Part shown: piece by piece, positions 21,667 through 33,134 of the stretch
Position numbering within the stretch: the first letter of the stretch is position 1
Layout: each line of letters begins with the position of its first letter
Assembly: GCA_021401465.1 (NCBI GenBank)
Contig: JADDMT010000003.1
Location: 310,001 to 374,000, forward strand
Direction: 5' to 3'
Length of the DNA stretch: 64,000 nucleotides
DNA from: Teratosphaeria epicoccoides
Lineage: Eukaryota > Ascomycota > Dothideomycetes > Mycosphaerellales > Teratosphaeriaceae
Notes under the pieces: model-generated
Told to the model about the DNA's origin: nothing
Databases searched by the model: none
What the model saw: only the letters and a program-made list of their open reading frames with translations
Position numbers and translations under genes: made by a program

Positions 21667-22714
21667 GGTGGTGTTGTTGTGGGCGGCGGCGGCGGTGGTG
21701 AAGGTTGTCTGAGCGTCAAAGGTGGATCGGCGATTCTGAAGCGGCGAATCGGATGTCATGTGGGCGACATTGCGCAGGCGGAAGGCGGTGGGATGCTGCC
21801 AGAAGCTCATCTCAGCACGCTGGCAATACTGATGCGAGGACGGGGAGGGAGAGAGTGTGTGGGTGGGCTAAAGTTTCGTTGAAGGGTGCGATCAGACCAC
21901 TGGAAGCTCGGAAGGGGAGGGCGAGCGGGCGGAGTTGGGCGTCACGCAATCTTTAGTGGGCGGCTGGCGTCGGTAGTACAGCACTTGCTTTTGCTGGCAG
22001 TCGTCATGCTTTCTGGCGGTGCATCATGCAGTGGTGTCTTGGGTGTTGAGTTGATCCGGGAGTGTGTATGGGTGTATGGGTGTCTGGTTGTCTGCTCGGA
22101 CTTCTCAGCCACCGCACGCGACGGGAGACGAGCGATCGCTGCTGTGGCTGACCTCGTCCCGTTGATCACTGTCCACCCGCTCACAGCCAGTCGCAAGCGC
22201 TGCCGGCGGCCCGGCGGCCCGGCGGCCGTGTCAATTCAGGCTGGGCTGCCATGAGGTGACACTTACGTCACTATCCCGGGGCCGTGGCTTGACCCGCCAC
22301 GACGAAGCTTGAGAAGCCACACGATTATGGGTCGGTCTTTCCTCGCGTGATACCGACGTGTAAGTAACGAGTCGCTCAGCTTCAGCTTTCTGAAAAGTCG
22401 TGTATGATGAGTCAGAACGGGATTCCGCGTAGCCAATACATGTGATAATGTCGATTCATGTAATGGACCGGAGAAATATCCCTTCGCCGTTGCCCTCCTG
22501 CACCGCCACTACCTACCTACATCTAACTCACCTCCTGCCGCAAACCGGGAAAAACCTTCCGCCATCCTCTCGCACGTGGACATCATTGATATTCGCTTGC
22601 TCGCGCCGCTAGCACACCGAATCTGATGCTGACCTGCCACCTTCCCACCGTCTTCCACCATCTAGCCCACTCCCTCCCACCGCCCCTTGCTGCTCCACCA
22701 CCATCCTCGCCACC
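21667..22714. promoter_or_regulatory. Shared divergent promoter region of AEC transporter and PBS2
   Basis: 1.05 kb between the two divergent start codons. The PBS2-proximal 230 bases are strongly pyrimidine-rich (blocks of CCTCCTGC, CCACC, CTACCTACCTAC), as is common near fungal transcription starts. An 8-bp unit, CCGGCGGC, is repeated three times at 22203-22226. No specific factor site is claimed. Confidence 0.6.
22203..22226. repeat. Three tandem copies of CCGGCGGC
   Basis: Perfect 8-bp triplet repeat in the intergenic region between AEC and PBS2. Very GC-rich and partly palindromic (GCCGGC), so it could form local structure or be a factor site. Confidence 0.85.
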
Positions 22715-24712
22715 ATGTCGTCCCCAGACGAACAGCAATCTCCCCTGCAAACTCCTTCGCCACCCCAGTCTCCCGAAGAACCCGTCGCAAGTCCGACCGC
22801 AGCCCGTCCACCGCCCCGCATGCAGCAGAGCGACACCGCCGCAGCCACCCTCTCCAACATGACCACCTCGTCGCAACCTCTCGGCAACACCAATGCCGCG
22901 CGACGCCCGCCCAATCTCCCCACCGCTTCGTCCCGGGGCGGCATGAACCCCGACATCGCCGAGAGGATGAAGCAGTTTTCCCTGTCACGCCAAGGAGCGC
23001 CTGCTCCCAACCGAGGAGGACGACCGAATGGCGGCGCACCACCCACCGGTCCCGCACAAGCGCCTGCTCCCGGCGGATTCCCAGCCGGCTTCAAGCTCCC
23101 GCCGCAGCTGAACCGGCCCAGCCCTCAGCCCTTCAACTCGTCCCCCGTCGTGCCCGCCAGTCACGCATCCGGTCCCGCCGCTGGATTGGCCGCAAAGAGA
23201 GGCATACAGCTGCCGGGCGGCTTACCGGGACAAGCACCCGGCAGTCCGACAACCGGCGGCAAGAGAAAACCCCCCGGCATGACTCTGTCCTCGATGGGCG
23301 GCGGAGAAGCAAATGGGGCGGCGAACGGAGAAGCGGAGAAGCCCAAAGAGCAGACGCAGATGGAGAAATATTCCGAATACATCGACACCAAGAACGGCGC
23401 GTTGACGTTCAAAGGCAAGGCACGTGTGACGGGACAGGGCATCGAGTTCACTTCTGGCAAGACGTTTCACATCAGCTTGGACGAGGTAGAGACACTGGAA
23501 GAGTTGGGCAAAGGCAACTACGGCACCGTGTACAAAGTACGACATTCCGCCCCCAAGTTCCGGAAAGCGGGTATGGGTTTGGCGGGCAACAAGGCATTGC
23601 CCAAAGATCGACCAACCGATGCGGAAGACGCGCCACCGGTACTACCGGTATCGGCGGCGGGCAAGAATACCACCGGCATTGTCATGGCCATGAAGGAGAT
23701 GAGACTGGAGCTGGATGATGCAAAGTTTCAGTCCATCATCATGGAGCTGGACATTCTCCATCGCTGCGTGTCACCCTACATCATCAACTTCTACGGAGCG
23801 TTCTTCCAAGAAGGTGCCGTGTACATATGTATCGAGTACATGGATGGGGGGTCGATGGACAAGGTGTACGGTGACGGCGTGCCTGAGAGCATATTACGGA
23901 AAGTCACGCTGGCCACGACTCTCGGATTGAAGTCATTAAAAGAAGAACATAACATCATACATCGCGATGTCAAACCCACGAATATTCTCGTGAACACGAA
24001 AGGCCAGGTCAAAATTTGCGATTTTGGAGTTTCGGGAAACTTGGTGGCCAGTATTGCGCGAACGAATATTGGATGTCAGAGCTACATGGCTCCCGAGCGA
24101 ATATCGGGTGGTGGCCCGGCACCGGGGGCGGCAGGGGGAACGTACAGCGTGCAAAGCGACATCTGGTCGCTGGGTCTCACGATCATCGAATGCGCCATGG
24201 GCCGATATCCCTACCCGCCCGAAACCTACGACAACATCTTCTCGCAACTAGCCGTAAGTCCCCCGCCCCTCCCCAGCGATCGCACATCCACAGCACTGAC
24301 CCCCTCCCAGGCCATCGTCGACGGCGAACCGCCTGACCTCCCCGCCGCCACCTTCAGCGAAGCGGCCCGCGACTTTGTCGCCGGCTGTCTCAACAAAGTC
24401 CCCAAACTCCGCCCCACATACCCCATGCTGCTTCAACACGCCTGGCTCGCGCCCCTCATCAAGCCGGAAACCATCATGGAAGAAGACGAAGAAGCCGCGG
24501 AGGCCGCGCACGCCGCGGGCGAGGATTTCGCCGCCGGCGACGAGGGGATGTCGGAGGGAGGCGGGTTCGTGGACCGGGAGGTGGGTGAGTGGTTGCTCGA
24601 GGCGCTGGAGCGGAAGAGGCAGGGCTTGATGGGGGCGGGGGTGAAGCCGGCGTTGCATGCGGCGCCGTTGGATCAGAGTTTGGGGGGCAAGGTGGTCGCG
24701 GTGGATGCGTAG
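22715..24712 (+). CDS. PBS2: MAP kinase kinase Pbs2 (HOG osmostress pathway)
   Basis: Dual-specificity kinase that phosphorylates the Hog1-type MAPK on osmotic and other stress. The N-terminal ~215 residues are Pro/Ser/Gly-rich (scaffold/docking part), then the Pbs2 signature before the kinase domain (TGQGIEFTSGKTFHISLDE). Kinase landmarks are the Gly loop GKGNYGTV, Lys327 in VMAMKEM, catalytic HRDVKPTN with Asp418, DFG Asp436, and activation-loop Ser446 and Thr450 in SIARTNIGCQSYMAPE, the MAPKK S/T-x3-S/T pattern. An insert of about 30 residues follows the Gly-loop strand (RHSAPKFRKAG...). One 57-bp intron lies at 24254-24310 (GTAAGT...CCCAG, branch CTGAC). It is a multiple of three without a stop, so the unspliced frame stays open. 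Spliced product 646 residues. Its Pezizomycotina relatives typically act downstream of both Sln1 and Sho1 branches (family knowledge). Confidence 0.96.
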   Translation: MSSPDEQQSPLQTPSPPQSPEEPVASPTAARPPPRMQQSDTAAATLSNMTTSSQPLGNTNAARRPPNLPTASSRGGMNPDIAERMKQFSLSRQGAPAPNRGGRPNGGAPPTGPAQAPAPGGFPAGFKLPPQLNRPSPQPFNSSPVVPASHASGPAAGLAAKRGIQLPGGLPGQAPGSPTTGGKRKPPGMTLSSMGGGEANGAANGEAEKPKEQTQMEKYSEYIDTKNGALTFKGKARVTGQGIEFTSGKTFHISLDEVETLEELGKGNYGTVYKVRHSAPKFRKAGMGLAGNKALPKDRPTDAEDAPPVLPVSAAGKNTTGIVMAMKEMRLELDDAKFQSIIMELDILHRCVSPYIINFYGAFFQEGAVYICIEYMDGGSMDKVYGDGVPESILRKVTLATTLGLKSLKEEHNIIHRDVKPTNILVNTKGQVKICDFGVSGNLVASIARTNIGCQSYMAPERISGGGPAPGAAGGTYSVQSDIWSLGLTIIECAMGRYPYPPETYDNIFSQLAVSPPPLPSDRTSTALTPSQAIVDGEPPDLPAATFSEAARDFVAGCLNKVPKLRPTYPMLLQHAWLAPLIKPETIMEEDEEAAEAAHAAGEDFAAGDEGMSEGGGFVDREVGEWLLEALERKRQGLMGAGVKPALHAAPLDQSLGGKVVAVDA

Positions 24713-25175
24713 GTGGGACTTTTTTTGTTCTTCGCTGGCTCTTTTGCGTGCATGAGAGATGGGGCGAGGTTTTGATACCAGATCTGTGGACGGGGGTTGG
24801 AGGAGCGGGAAGAGAGAGAGAGAGGGAGGGAGGAAGGGAAACAAGTCGAGAAACTACAGCATCGTGTGACTCTACCAGCCAAGGCGGGGAAAGCTCAGGT
24901 TTTTTTTTTTGGTTTTTTTTTTCAGTTCATTTTTTTAGTATTTTTGTTTTACTTTTGCAAAGCTTCTTCCGTACATGTGTGTATGCGTGCATGCATGTTG
25001 TCGCGGACTTGTGTCGCAGCCAGGGGGGGAGCGTTGCTGGCTGTGCGAGGCTGATGGAGGTAGAAGAGGAAGAAGAAGAAGATGAAATGGAAGAGGAGGA
25101 GGAGGAGTGGTCTGGAGATGGTTCTCCACGTCTATGTAGTAACAGTGGGTGCAGGGATTTTGGTACTGCAGATAC

Positions 25176-25193
25176 ATATATATATATATATAT
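25176..25193. repeat. (AT)9 microsatellite
   Basis: AT dinucleotide run about 470 bp downstream of the PBS2 stop. Confidence 0.93.
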
Positions 25194-25292
25194 TTATACG
25201 GATGAATGAACGAACGAACGGAGGAATGGACGTATGATGAACAGATGAACGAATTCTTTGATTTCTTTGATTCTACATGTACTTACCTCCTG

Positions 25293-25320
25293 CATTACAT
25301 TACATTACATTACATTACAT
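25293..25320. repeat. (CATTA)5 pentanucleotide repeat
   Basis: Five perfect CATTA units plus a partial copy. Confidence 0.95.
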
Positions 25321-27005
25321 CGCATTTTTATCGAGGATGGGAGCGGGGTGCGTGGTTGTGTTGTGTTGTGATGTGGTCGCGGGAGTGGGGCATTGGGGGT
25401 GATGAGAGAGATTGAAGGGTGTGGAATGGTTGGTTTGAAGGAGGAGGAAAGGAAGGAAGGGAGGAAGGGAGGAAGTGAACAAGGAGACAGATGGCGTTTT
25501 CCGTTCCGTCGGGGGTCCTGCCGAGACAAATGGAAACGCATGGGAGTGATTTTGGTGAGACGAGAATGCACAAGGTCTGTCTTTTGCCAGAGCAGGTGTA
25601 TCGAGAGCGAGCACTGTTTCTTTTCGTGGGGCGGCGGGGGGGGGGGGCATGCATACGTGCGCACGGTACATGGAAACAGGAGACATTTGCATCGGTGTCC
25701 CGAGATGACGCACTGGAGGGCGCGCAGCATGTATCGAGGACACAGCATGCTCTCTCTCCGTGACTCCCACGGACGACCTCGATCGAATCGTCCCGGAGCG
25801 CCCTCCGAACTGCAAGCCTCTTCCAACTCTGATTAGCACAGAATGACGATCATGACTACGAACGGGCCATCCTGCCCACCAACCCCTCCCGCACACACGA
25901 GATCCACAGCCCCAGAACTCCGCACTCACATGTCGCGAGACCCAACCCGGAATACAACCTAAAGCTCCCACCATAAATAACAAGATAAGATATGGTGGAG
26001 AACGGAAGTGCTCCCAAAAAGGCAATTGCCGTTTTCGATCTGTCCAATGGAATCCGCCGGGGATTCATTCCTCTTCCCACCTGCCTTCATCTACCTCCAC
26101 ATTGACATCCACGTGTACCCTCCCATGGCAAACGAGCACTGAAGCAAGCAAAGGCCCACGCACAAGCGAGAGTCATCTCCCAATTATACATACCCTACAA
26201 GAACGAAAAACACCAGCCCGCGCCAAGAGAAAAAACAAAACAAAAAAAGAGGAGCTCGTTCAACTGCTGCCCTCCGTCCCCTTTCCTCTGTCCCATCTCC
26301 GGCCGTCCTTGCAGAGAATAGCCTCGAAGATTACATTCACTCATCCACCGACCCACAGACCGGCAGCCACACCCAACAAGCAATCGATCAATCATTTCAT
26401 CACGTTCCAACGCTACAATGCAAAGAACGCACACACATACCCAGACACACACTTTCTCTCACACATAAGCCTGAGCACAAGCTTTTCAAGATAAAAACAA
26501 GAAAAACGAATGGCCCTTGAGAGTGGTGGTCTACCAAATCCCCCTCCCTTTCTTCTCCAAAACGTCTCCTCTTCCTCCTCCTCCTCCTCTCGTCGTGCCG
26601 CCCAATCAAAGCAGACCCAGACACAATCACCACGCTCACACACAAGATATGTAACAAAGAACACCCAATCCATGCTCGGACTCCATAATCAATCCCATCC
26701 TGTCTTCATTGATTGAAGTTCTTCTCGCGGAAAAAAAATCCAATACTCCCTGTCTACGCCTGAACAGAGGGAGATTGGGGCAGCTCTGACAGTAGCGCCG
26801 CGAAATGCAAGCGCGGTGGCCGTTGATCGCTGAACGTCGGATAATAATTGAACTTATGATGCTGCGGCGATATTGCTCGCTTTGGTCGTCGCTGCTGCTG
26901 TTGTCCTCAAATTCGTAGTTCGTCTCTAGTGGAGACAAGTCGTCGGTTGCGACCTGCGTGTATGGTGGCGTAAGATGATGTGTTGTGGAAAGGCCGTAAA
27001 CCATA

Positions 27006-29277
27006 TTAGAAGAAGTGCGTGTGCGGCTTGCTGGATTCGTGGACTTCCATCTCCTGTGAGTCTGTTAGCTGTTCTGTACATTTGAAGAAGAGTGTCAATG
27101 ATGAGTCCTACCATCTTGAAAGTGTTGAGCTCCTCCTTAATCTGCTGTGCAATCATCGGAGTGAGGCGGTTGCAGGTAGCAATCTCGCCTCGCCGATCAT
27201 ACTCTGTGGCAGACCAGACGTCGTGGAACTGGATCCTGGGGCTGAAATGGATGTTGCGGGCAGTGCCGATGGGAGTGTTCGGCATGCTCCTGGCCGACAT
27301 CGTGGCTGCCAACTTCGGGCTGAAGTAGTCGCCATTCAGGCTGGTGCTGCGACGGCCGGGAACACCATCCTTTGGTGTGCTGGGCATGCTCGAGGCAGGG
27401 CTCTCGGAGCTAGGTACCGGTGTCGTGTCAGCAGGCCTGATCACTGGCGACCCACTGGGCGAGGCAGTACCGGAGCGCTTGAGGATGCCCTTTCGAACAG
27501 CCGCAAGTACTTCGGCACGGTCCTTGTCACTGCCGACAATGCTGCGGCGGGAGTGTGAATCCGATGTCTCCACGCTTCCTCTGGCCTCTCTGATGGCAGC
27601 CGCGCCAGTAGCAGCATCAACCGAGTTCCGCTCCAACTTTGGGAAGCCCGTAGCGCCGTCGACTTTCTCTGCCGGATGCCCGTTGACGTTGACCTTTTGT
27701 CGCTCAGCTTCGACTGTCACCATCGAGACTTGCGCGACGCTCGGCTGCACTGTTGCGCTGGCGCCGACTTGGATGGGTCCATCAGCAGCTGGGACGCCAA
27801 CAACGCTCTTTGGTCTGAACAGGCCCTTGATGCTCCTAGCACCTTTCTTTGCACCGCGGCCCATCTTCCGCAGCATCATCGACGCCGATGAGGCAGTGGA
27901 GGAGATAGACAGGTTATCCGTAGAGCCTGTGAAGCCACCTTGTCCTGAGTAGATGCCCGCACCAATCCCAGCCTCCTCTTGCCTTCGCGCAATCTCTTGC
28001 TGCTCTGCGTCCAATTCATCGTCAATCTGTTGTTGATGCTGTTCTCTTGTCTGCTGTGCTGTTTGTACAGCAACGGTCTGGTTCTCACCAGCCGCTCTCC
28101 GAAGCTCTTGCGCACTACCGAAAGAGAATGCACGGCGTAACCGGGACTTCATGCCCTTGTTGAGGTCCTTGTCAGATACCGCGGCCAGCTGTGCAGCTGC
28201 AGCGCTTGGTGAGGGTGAAGCTGGTGGCGCCACAGCTGCTTGAGCGGCGGCGGCGTACGTCTTGTGTTTTTGTGGAGACGTGGTTGTCTGGTCGGCTCCA
28301 GCAGCTTGCCTTGACAGCGGTGATGGAGTGGCCATGCGCTTGTTGGCATCAGAGGAGCCTCTTGGCGGTACGCTGACCCCTTTCGGCGTCTTGACATCGA
28401 TCTGCGGCGTCCGAGCGTCGTCCTTGCATGGCTCAGTCTTGTGGAGCGATGTCTGAGACACATTGCGCATCATGCCGGTGCCATCATCGCTTGAAGCCTG
28501 AGAGACACAGGAGACTGGACGAATAGTCGTAGGTGTCGAAGACTTGGACGCACCTGCTGCCACCTGTGAAGCAGCCAAATTGCTTGTATCCAGTGAATTC
28601 ATATTCAGACTGCGCCGCCGATATCGCTTTGCCAGCTCCGACTCTTTCTTGTGTACTGCCATGTCGTCCACACTCTCTAATCGCGGCGTGGGTTGCGGCT
28701 GCTCACGATCGAGGATCGAGCTGGCCGGCGTTCCAGCGGGTGATGGACCCTTGGGCGTCGAAGTCGTGCTCGAATCCGTCCGCTTCTGTTGTGGTCTCCT
28801 ATACCGATCAGGGGAAGCTTTCGGGGTGGTTACTTCGAATGGCGTGAATGATAGATCAGGCAGCTGTGAGGACAGATTGATCACTGAGCCTGGCCGCGAG
28901 CCCATTACCGAGTCGTCTTTCGCCGAGGGCGCCGAAGACGTGTCCGACGAAGACGAGGTCGACGCCGAGGGTGCGTGTGCAGGCGGCTTCACGCCAGTTC
29001 CTGTTGGTGCGGAGCTTGTTCTCGTCTCTTGCCGCAGTGTGGGCGTGTTTTGAAACGCGTAGGGCTGCACTGGTGCGACGCCCGCCCGGTATGGTGCGCT
29101 CTGTTGTTGCTGGCCATTGTACATGCTACGCGGTGCCTGACCAAGCCGCGGAGACTGCAATGGCGAGGCAGGGTATTGAGGTGACTGGGATTGGAAAGCG
29201 TCGGCGGATGAGGGACGGGAGTGCAGCATGGTAATCGTGCTGGAAGGTGACATGAGCGGAGGCAACACCTCGGCCAT
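27006..29277 (-). CDS. BNI4: Bni4-like scaffold protein (chitin/septin and PP1 targeting)
   Basis: Two exons, 29277-27112 and 27053-27006, giving 737 residues. Almost the whole protein is Ser/Pro/Thr-rich and disordered. The conserved C-terminus carries a PP1-docking RVxF-type motif (RIQF) followed by DVWSATEYDRRGEIATCNRLTP and an amphipathic segment (AQQIKEELNTFKM). A 58-bp intron (GTAGGA...CACAG) separates this from a last exon of 15 codons encoding EMEVHESSKPHTHFF, the usual end of the family; without that join the frame would run on into unrelated sequence. In yeast Bni4 brings Glc7 phosphatase and chitin synthase to the bud neck; in moulds the role is cell-wall/septum related. The start MAEVLPPLMSPS at 29277 fits relatives better than an upstream ATG at 29424. 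Orthology rests on the C-terminal motif. Confidence 0.85.
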
Positions 29278-32200
29278 CGGGTCTACCGTCGTGATGATGG
29301 AGTCGCACGCTGTGTTTGGTAGAATTTTACTGCCTGCTGAAGGGATGGGGCTCGATGGATACGGCGGCTTGGCGGAGGAGAGCTGTGTGGTGAGATTGGC
29401 AGATGGGCGTGTAAGTATATTCACTGAGCCGGCCAGCAGTCAGTGAGGTGTTCTCGACGGCGCCCGCAGCCGTAGTGTGATTGCTGCAGTGAAGGAGGGG
29501 GAGAAGTGTGCGTGAGGTGAAGGTGGTCGAAGATTCCTGGCCCCTAATGCAATTCAAGGTTGAAGCAGCCGGAAGGGGAGATGTGTTGAGACACAGGCAG
29601 AGCGGATATCCAAGACAGCGCGGTGCTCTTTCACTCCCGCCTTCCTCGGCTCGCGTGTCTCAATGTGTTTGGTGATGATGGATGAGAGTGTGCAAGCATA
29701 CCTTAAGTCAGGCGTGGTCGAGCGGTTGTGTTTTGGGTGGGAAGTGCGTCCGTCGAAGCGGAGCCTGCTGATGCCCTCAGACCAGCATGTCAGGGGCAGC
29801 CAGATCAATGCTGTTGTTCCAAGCCTGCCCTTTCCAGTAGTATCGCGACGATCGAGATGTGATCGACTGGCTTCGAGGTTAGTGATGGCAAGCCGCTCAA
29901 ATGCACGCTCACGGCGAAGACTCGAGGCGAAGGGGTGCGGAGAATGCTAGGGGCTCGAACAAGTGAATGTTGACCCGACCCGGAGAATGCAGCACGCGTC
30001 GCTGACACTCGTCCGCTCGCACAGTCCTCCGCGAGAAGATAGTCTCTAGGACAAATATCGCAGAATCACCAAGAAAAGTCATCAATAATGTGCAAGAGAA
30101 GGCAGGAGAGTCGTTGTGTGTGCTTGCACCACACTGGCTGCGGGCAGGGCCACTTGCATGAGATGGTGGATGGAAGGAGAATGGCGTCTCTCCGCCTTCG
30201 AAGCCAGCGACCACTCAACCACTCAGGTCGCTGCATGAGCTGGTCTGTGCGCAATGTGGATCAAGACGCCTATCTATTCCTACAGGCATCATCCGGCAAC
30301 CCACATGATGAAAGGACAAACTGCGCCGTTCCGAATGCTATGATAATGCCTGAGCTGGTCGCCCTCCGTCGTGTACAGCTGAAGTCCTTCGGTCAACATG
30401 GTCGCCTCGCTGGTCTGCCCGACTGTCTTCCTCCCGAATTCAGGGCACTACTGAGGACAGCTCCGCAAATCTGTAACGAATTTGGCTTCTGGACGCGCGA
30501 AATCTTCCCGGTCGCCGGTCTCACTTTGAGTCCATGCCCTCTGACGAGCGACTTTTCAATCACTTCAGAGACTTCCATTGCCAGCCATGTGGATCAGGTC
30601 ATCACAAGGTCTCACATTCGTCGAACCAGCGCTGAGAATGTAACAACAATCTGCATGCCGCGTTCTGCTGCCAGAAGATTTTGGCTTTTTCGTAGCATGC
30701 GCAGATGCACCTTCATTATTCCTGGCTTGAAACCCTGCGGAAAGCTTTACGTCTTCCTATGTATACACCCGAGCTGCAGCTTCCAAAGCGCGGCCCTACC
30801 GATCCAGCTCTTCGCTGGCAGTGATAGTCGCAGCGGCACAGCATTCGTACACCAAGTGCCTCTGCTAATTTGGTCAATGTGGTCTTGGCCTTACCGGGCC
30901 TTGCCGGGAGCGCTGTGCCATTCGCAGCAAGATGTCGATGTTTTGGCTGCTCTGACGGACAAGGCGTACCGACGTCGGCTTTCGAGAATACCTAGGTACC
31001 TGATTTCGTCTTCGACAGTCCCGGCTTGTGTCTTGCCGCGAAGGTGTCTCCCGCATACTGCGCTTACACATACGCGCGACATCAAATTTGATATGCATAG
31101 TCAGGAGAACACATAAGAGACATTTTCAGCTTGGCACTGACCGGCAAGCTTAGCTGCAGGGCTAATTAGAGTTCGCCGTCCATGCACCCTAAAATATTGC
31201 GCGTTCGGGCTACTTCTGTTCACGTGCAATGGCAGGTGCGCAATACTATTGGAACTCTCTACCTATCATTGCAGCAGGGTGACCGTCTTCCATCACACCA
31301 GCCTTCGACAGCAGCGGACGTTGTGTTATTGCAAACCTGATTGGTCATCACTACTGCCACCTTGTCTCGGGACTCATGCAAATGGCATCCAAAGACTACG
31401 CAAGCCATTCACCGGCCGGGTGACGTTTGAAGCAGTTGCTTGGCTGCAGCATTGCTCAGGCGCCTGGATGGTCGTTCCATATGAGGTCGTCACGACCATC
31501 CTTGCATATGTGCGGTCTGAGCTCATCACGTTGACGCCCATGAACGCGCCCCCAACAGGCTGCCCGGCAGCAATTAAGATCTCGGATGGTGTATGTTTCG
31601 AGCCAACAAGAAGCCCTGGCCGGAGGCGAAGATGGGTGCCCTTGTCCGGCTCCGGAATCTGCCCGAATCCAGTCCGTAAACATAGCCTATAGGTATCAAG
31701 CGCTCTAGGCCGCTCTACACTTTAATTGCTCTCGTTGTTTCCAGCAATTCTATGCTGGGGGACAGGACTCAGGAGCTATACATGTGGTTCACCTACCCAT
31801 GACAACGCTCCGCAGAAGCGCATCTTGACCCTGCAAGAGTTCAGTAACTCGCAAGGGGCTGTCGGCAGCGCCAAGGCATCGAGAGTGTTGATCTCAGTCA
31901 TTCACGCGCATATCTACCTACGGCGAATAATCCGCAGCCAATCACGGTCTAAATCGACCACCGCCAGTTGCCTTCGCATCGCCTGCGAGCCCCGGGTCAC
32001 ACGTCACGGTCGACCCTTCGGCTCAACGCCGAACCGGTACGATTACGGCCACACCACCTGGTAATCTTGCCAAAATATGCGGTTAGATGAGATATATATG
32101 TACATTCACCCTTTCGTGTAATGTGAGTGCGGTCGCCCATTTTTGGAATCAAGCTCCATACTTGGAAGCTGACCCCTAGGCACAGCGATTCTTTATCCTG

Positions 32201-33134
32201 ATCTGACATCTTCATGTTGCTCATATCGATCACACAAGGCCATACAATAGAAGTGAGAGGTCCAGTAACTCGCGAATCCTTTTGAGCCTTTCGCTCATTC
32301 ACCGGCTCACTCGGCTCACGGAGCGCACAAGGTCCAGCTCTGAAGTGTTGCACGCTTCAAGCAGTTTAGGATCACAATTTGAAGTCTGTCGTCAGTCGAC
32401 CAACCACTCAGCCGCTCACACTATCGAATCAACATATCCTGCAACTGAAACAAAGGCCCCATCAGCTCATAAATCAATCGGGCCTATCATTAAGCTGTCA
32501 TGGCAGTAACAAACGGCCAACCATGTAATGTAAGCATTCAGCCGGGTCGAGCAGCAGAGGGGGGTCGACAGGCTGATTGACTGATGGGATCCATGAAGTC
32601 TGCTGAATGTGTCGATTGGCAGGAACACCTGTCTCCGTCGCGGAACCTCGTTCGGACTCGCCTGCTCTACCATGACGGGGCGGCCGATGGTGGATAGTAT
32701 GACTGTGAGATCTCAGTCTAAATGCTAGGCAGCCTCAACCATAAGAGGGCATCATTACAAGTCGAGAATCACTGTGCCGTGGTCTGGTGCTGCGCATGTT
32801 GGCGAGAAGACGGTGTCTTGCCGCGAGTCCAGCCCAACCAAGTTGCACACCATACTGCCGCTAATTTCCCTTTACACCATGCTCGATAGCCTTATATGTG
32901 CTCGGCGCTCGTTGTGTGTCCCTCCAGCAAAATCCTCACGTCATAGGAGGAAATACAAAGTTGCCAAGGTTTCCGCGAGAGCGCGCGTGGGGCGTACTCG
33001 GGAAGCCATTCTCGCCACGACACCACCAAACGTGGACAACAACGCGGCTGTGCGCGACCCTTGTAGACAATCACGGTAGGGGCCTATAAGTCTTTCCTCT
33101 GTCATATCCGTACCACTCGCTATACACTCTAACC
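29278..33134. other. Gene-poor intergenic region
   Basis: 3.9 kb between the divergent Bni4-like and amylase genes. It contains one unusually long orphan frame (30088-31116), listed separately. The rest shows only short, feature-free frames and no repeats of note. Confidence 0.5.
30088..31116 (+). CDS. Orphan open reading frame, 342 codons, function unknown
   Basis: An uninterrupted frame of 342 codons. At the local base composition such length is not expected often by chance in a window this size. The product has no recognisable domain, signal peptide or clear membrane segment. It is rich in Arg, Ser, Cys and His, which is typical of non-coding translation, and no competing long frame exists on the other strand. 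Candidate only: it could be a lineage-specific gene, a decayed gene or chance. Confidence 0.25.
   Translation: MCKRRQESRCVCLHHTGCGQGHLHEMVDGRRMASLRLRSQRPLNHSGRCMSWSVRNVDQDAYLFLQASSGNPHDERTNCAVPNAMIMPELVALRRVQLKSFGQHGRLAGLPDCLPPEFRALLRTAPQICNEFGFWTREIFPVAGLTLSPCPLTSDFSITSETSIASHVDQVITRSHIRRTSAENVTTICMPRSAARRFWLFRSMRRCTFIIPGLKPCGKLYVFLCIHPSCSFQSAALPIQLFAGSDSRSGTAFVHQVPLLIWSMWSWPYRALPGALCHSQQDVDVLAALTDKAYRRRLSRIPRYLISSSTVPACVLPRRCLPHTALTHTRDIKFDMHSQENT

Larger units (their letters stand above)
24713..27005. other. Convergent intergenic region between PBS2 and the Bni4-like gene
   Basis: Both flanking genes end here. It holds T-rich runs at 24900-24957 (likely PBS2 3' UTR), a purine-rich block at 25438-25475, a G-run near 25636-25648, and AT and CATTA microsatellites. 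Frames up to 236 codons on the minus strand (25315-26025) are low-complexity and lack features, so I do not call a gene. Confidence 0.55.

Noticed and set aside
19738..21882. Long plus-strand frames of 385 and 328 codons
   Set aside because: Antisense of the AEC-type transporter gene; Arg/Gly/His-rich mirror translations.
25315..26025. 236-codon minus-strand frame in the PBS2/BNI4 convergent region
   Set aside because: Low-complexity composition, no domain, and it spans simple repeats and G-runs in what should be 3' UTR sequence.
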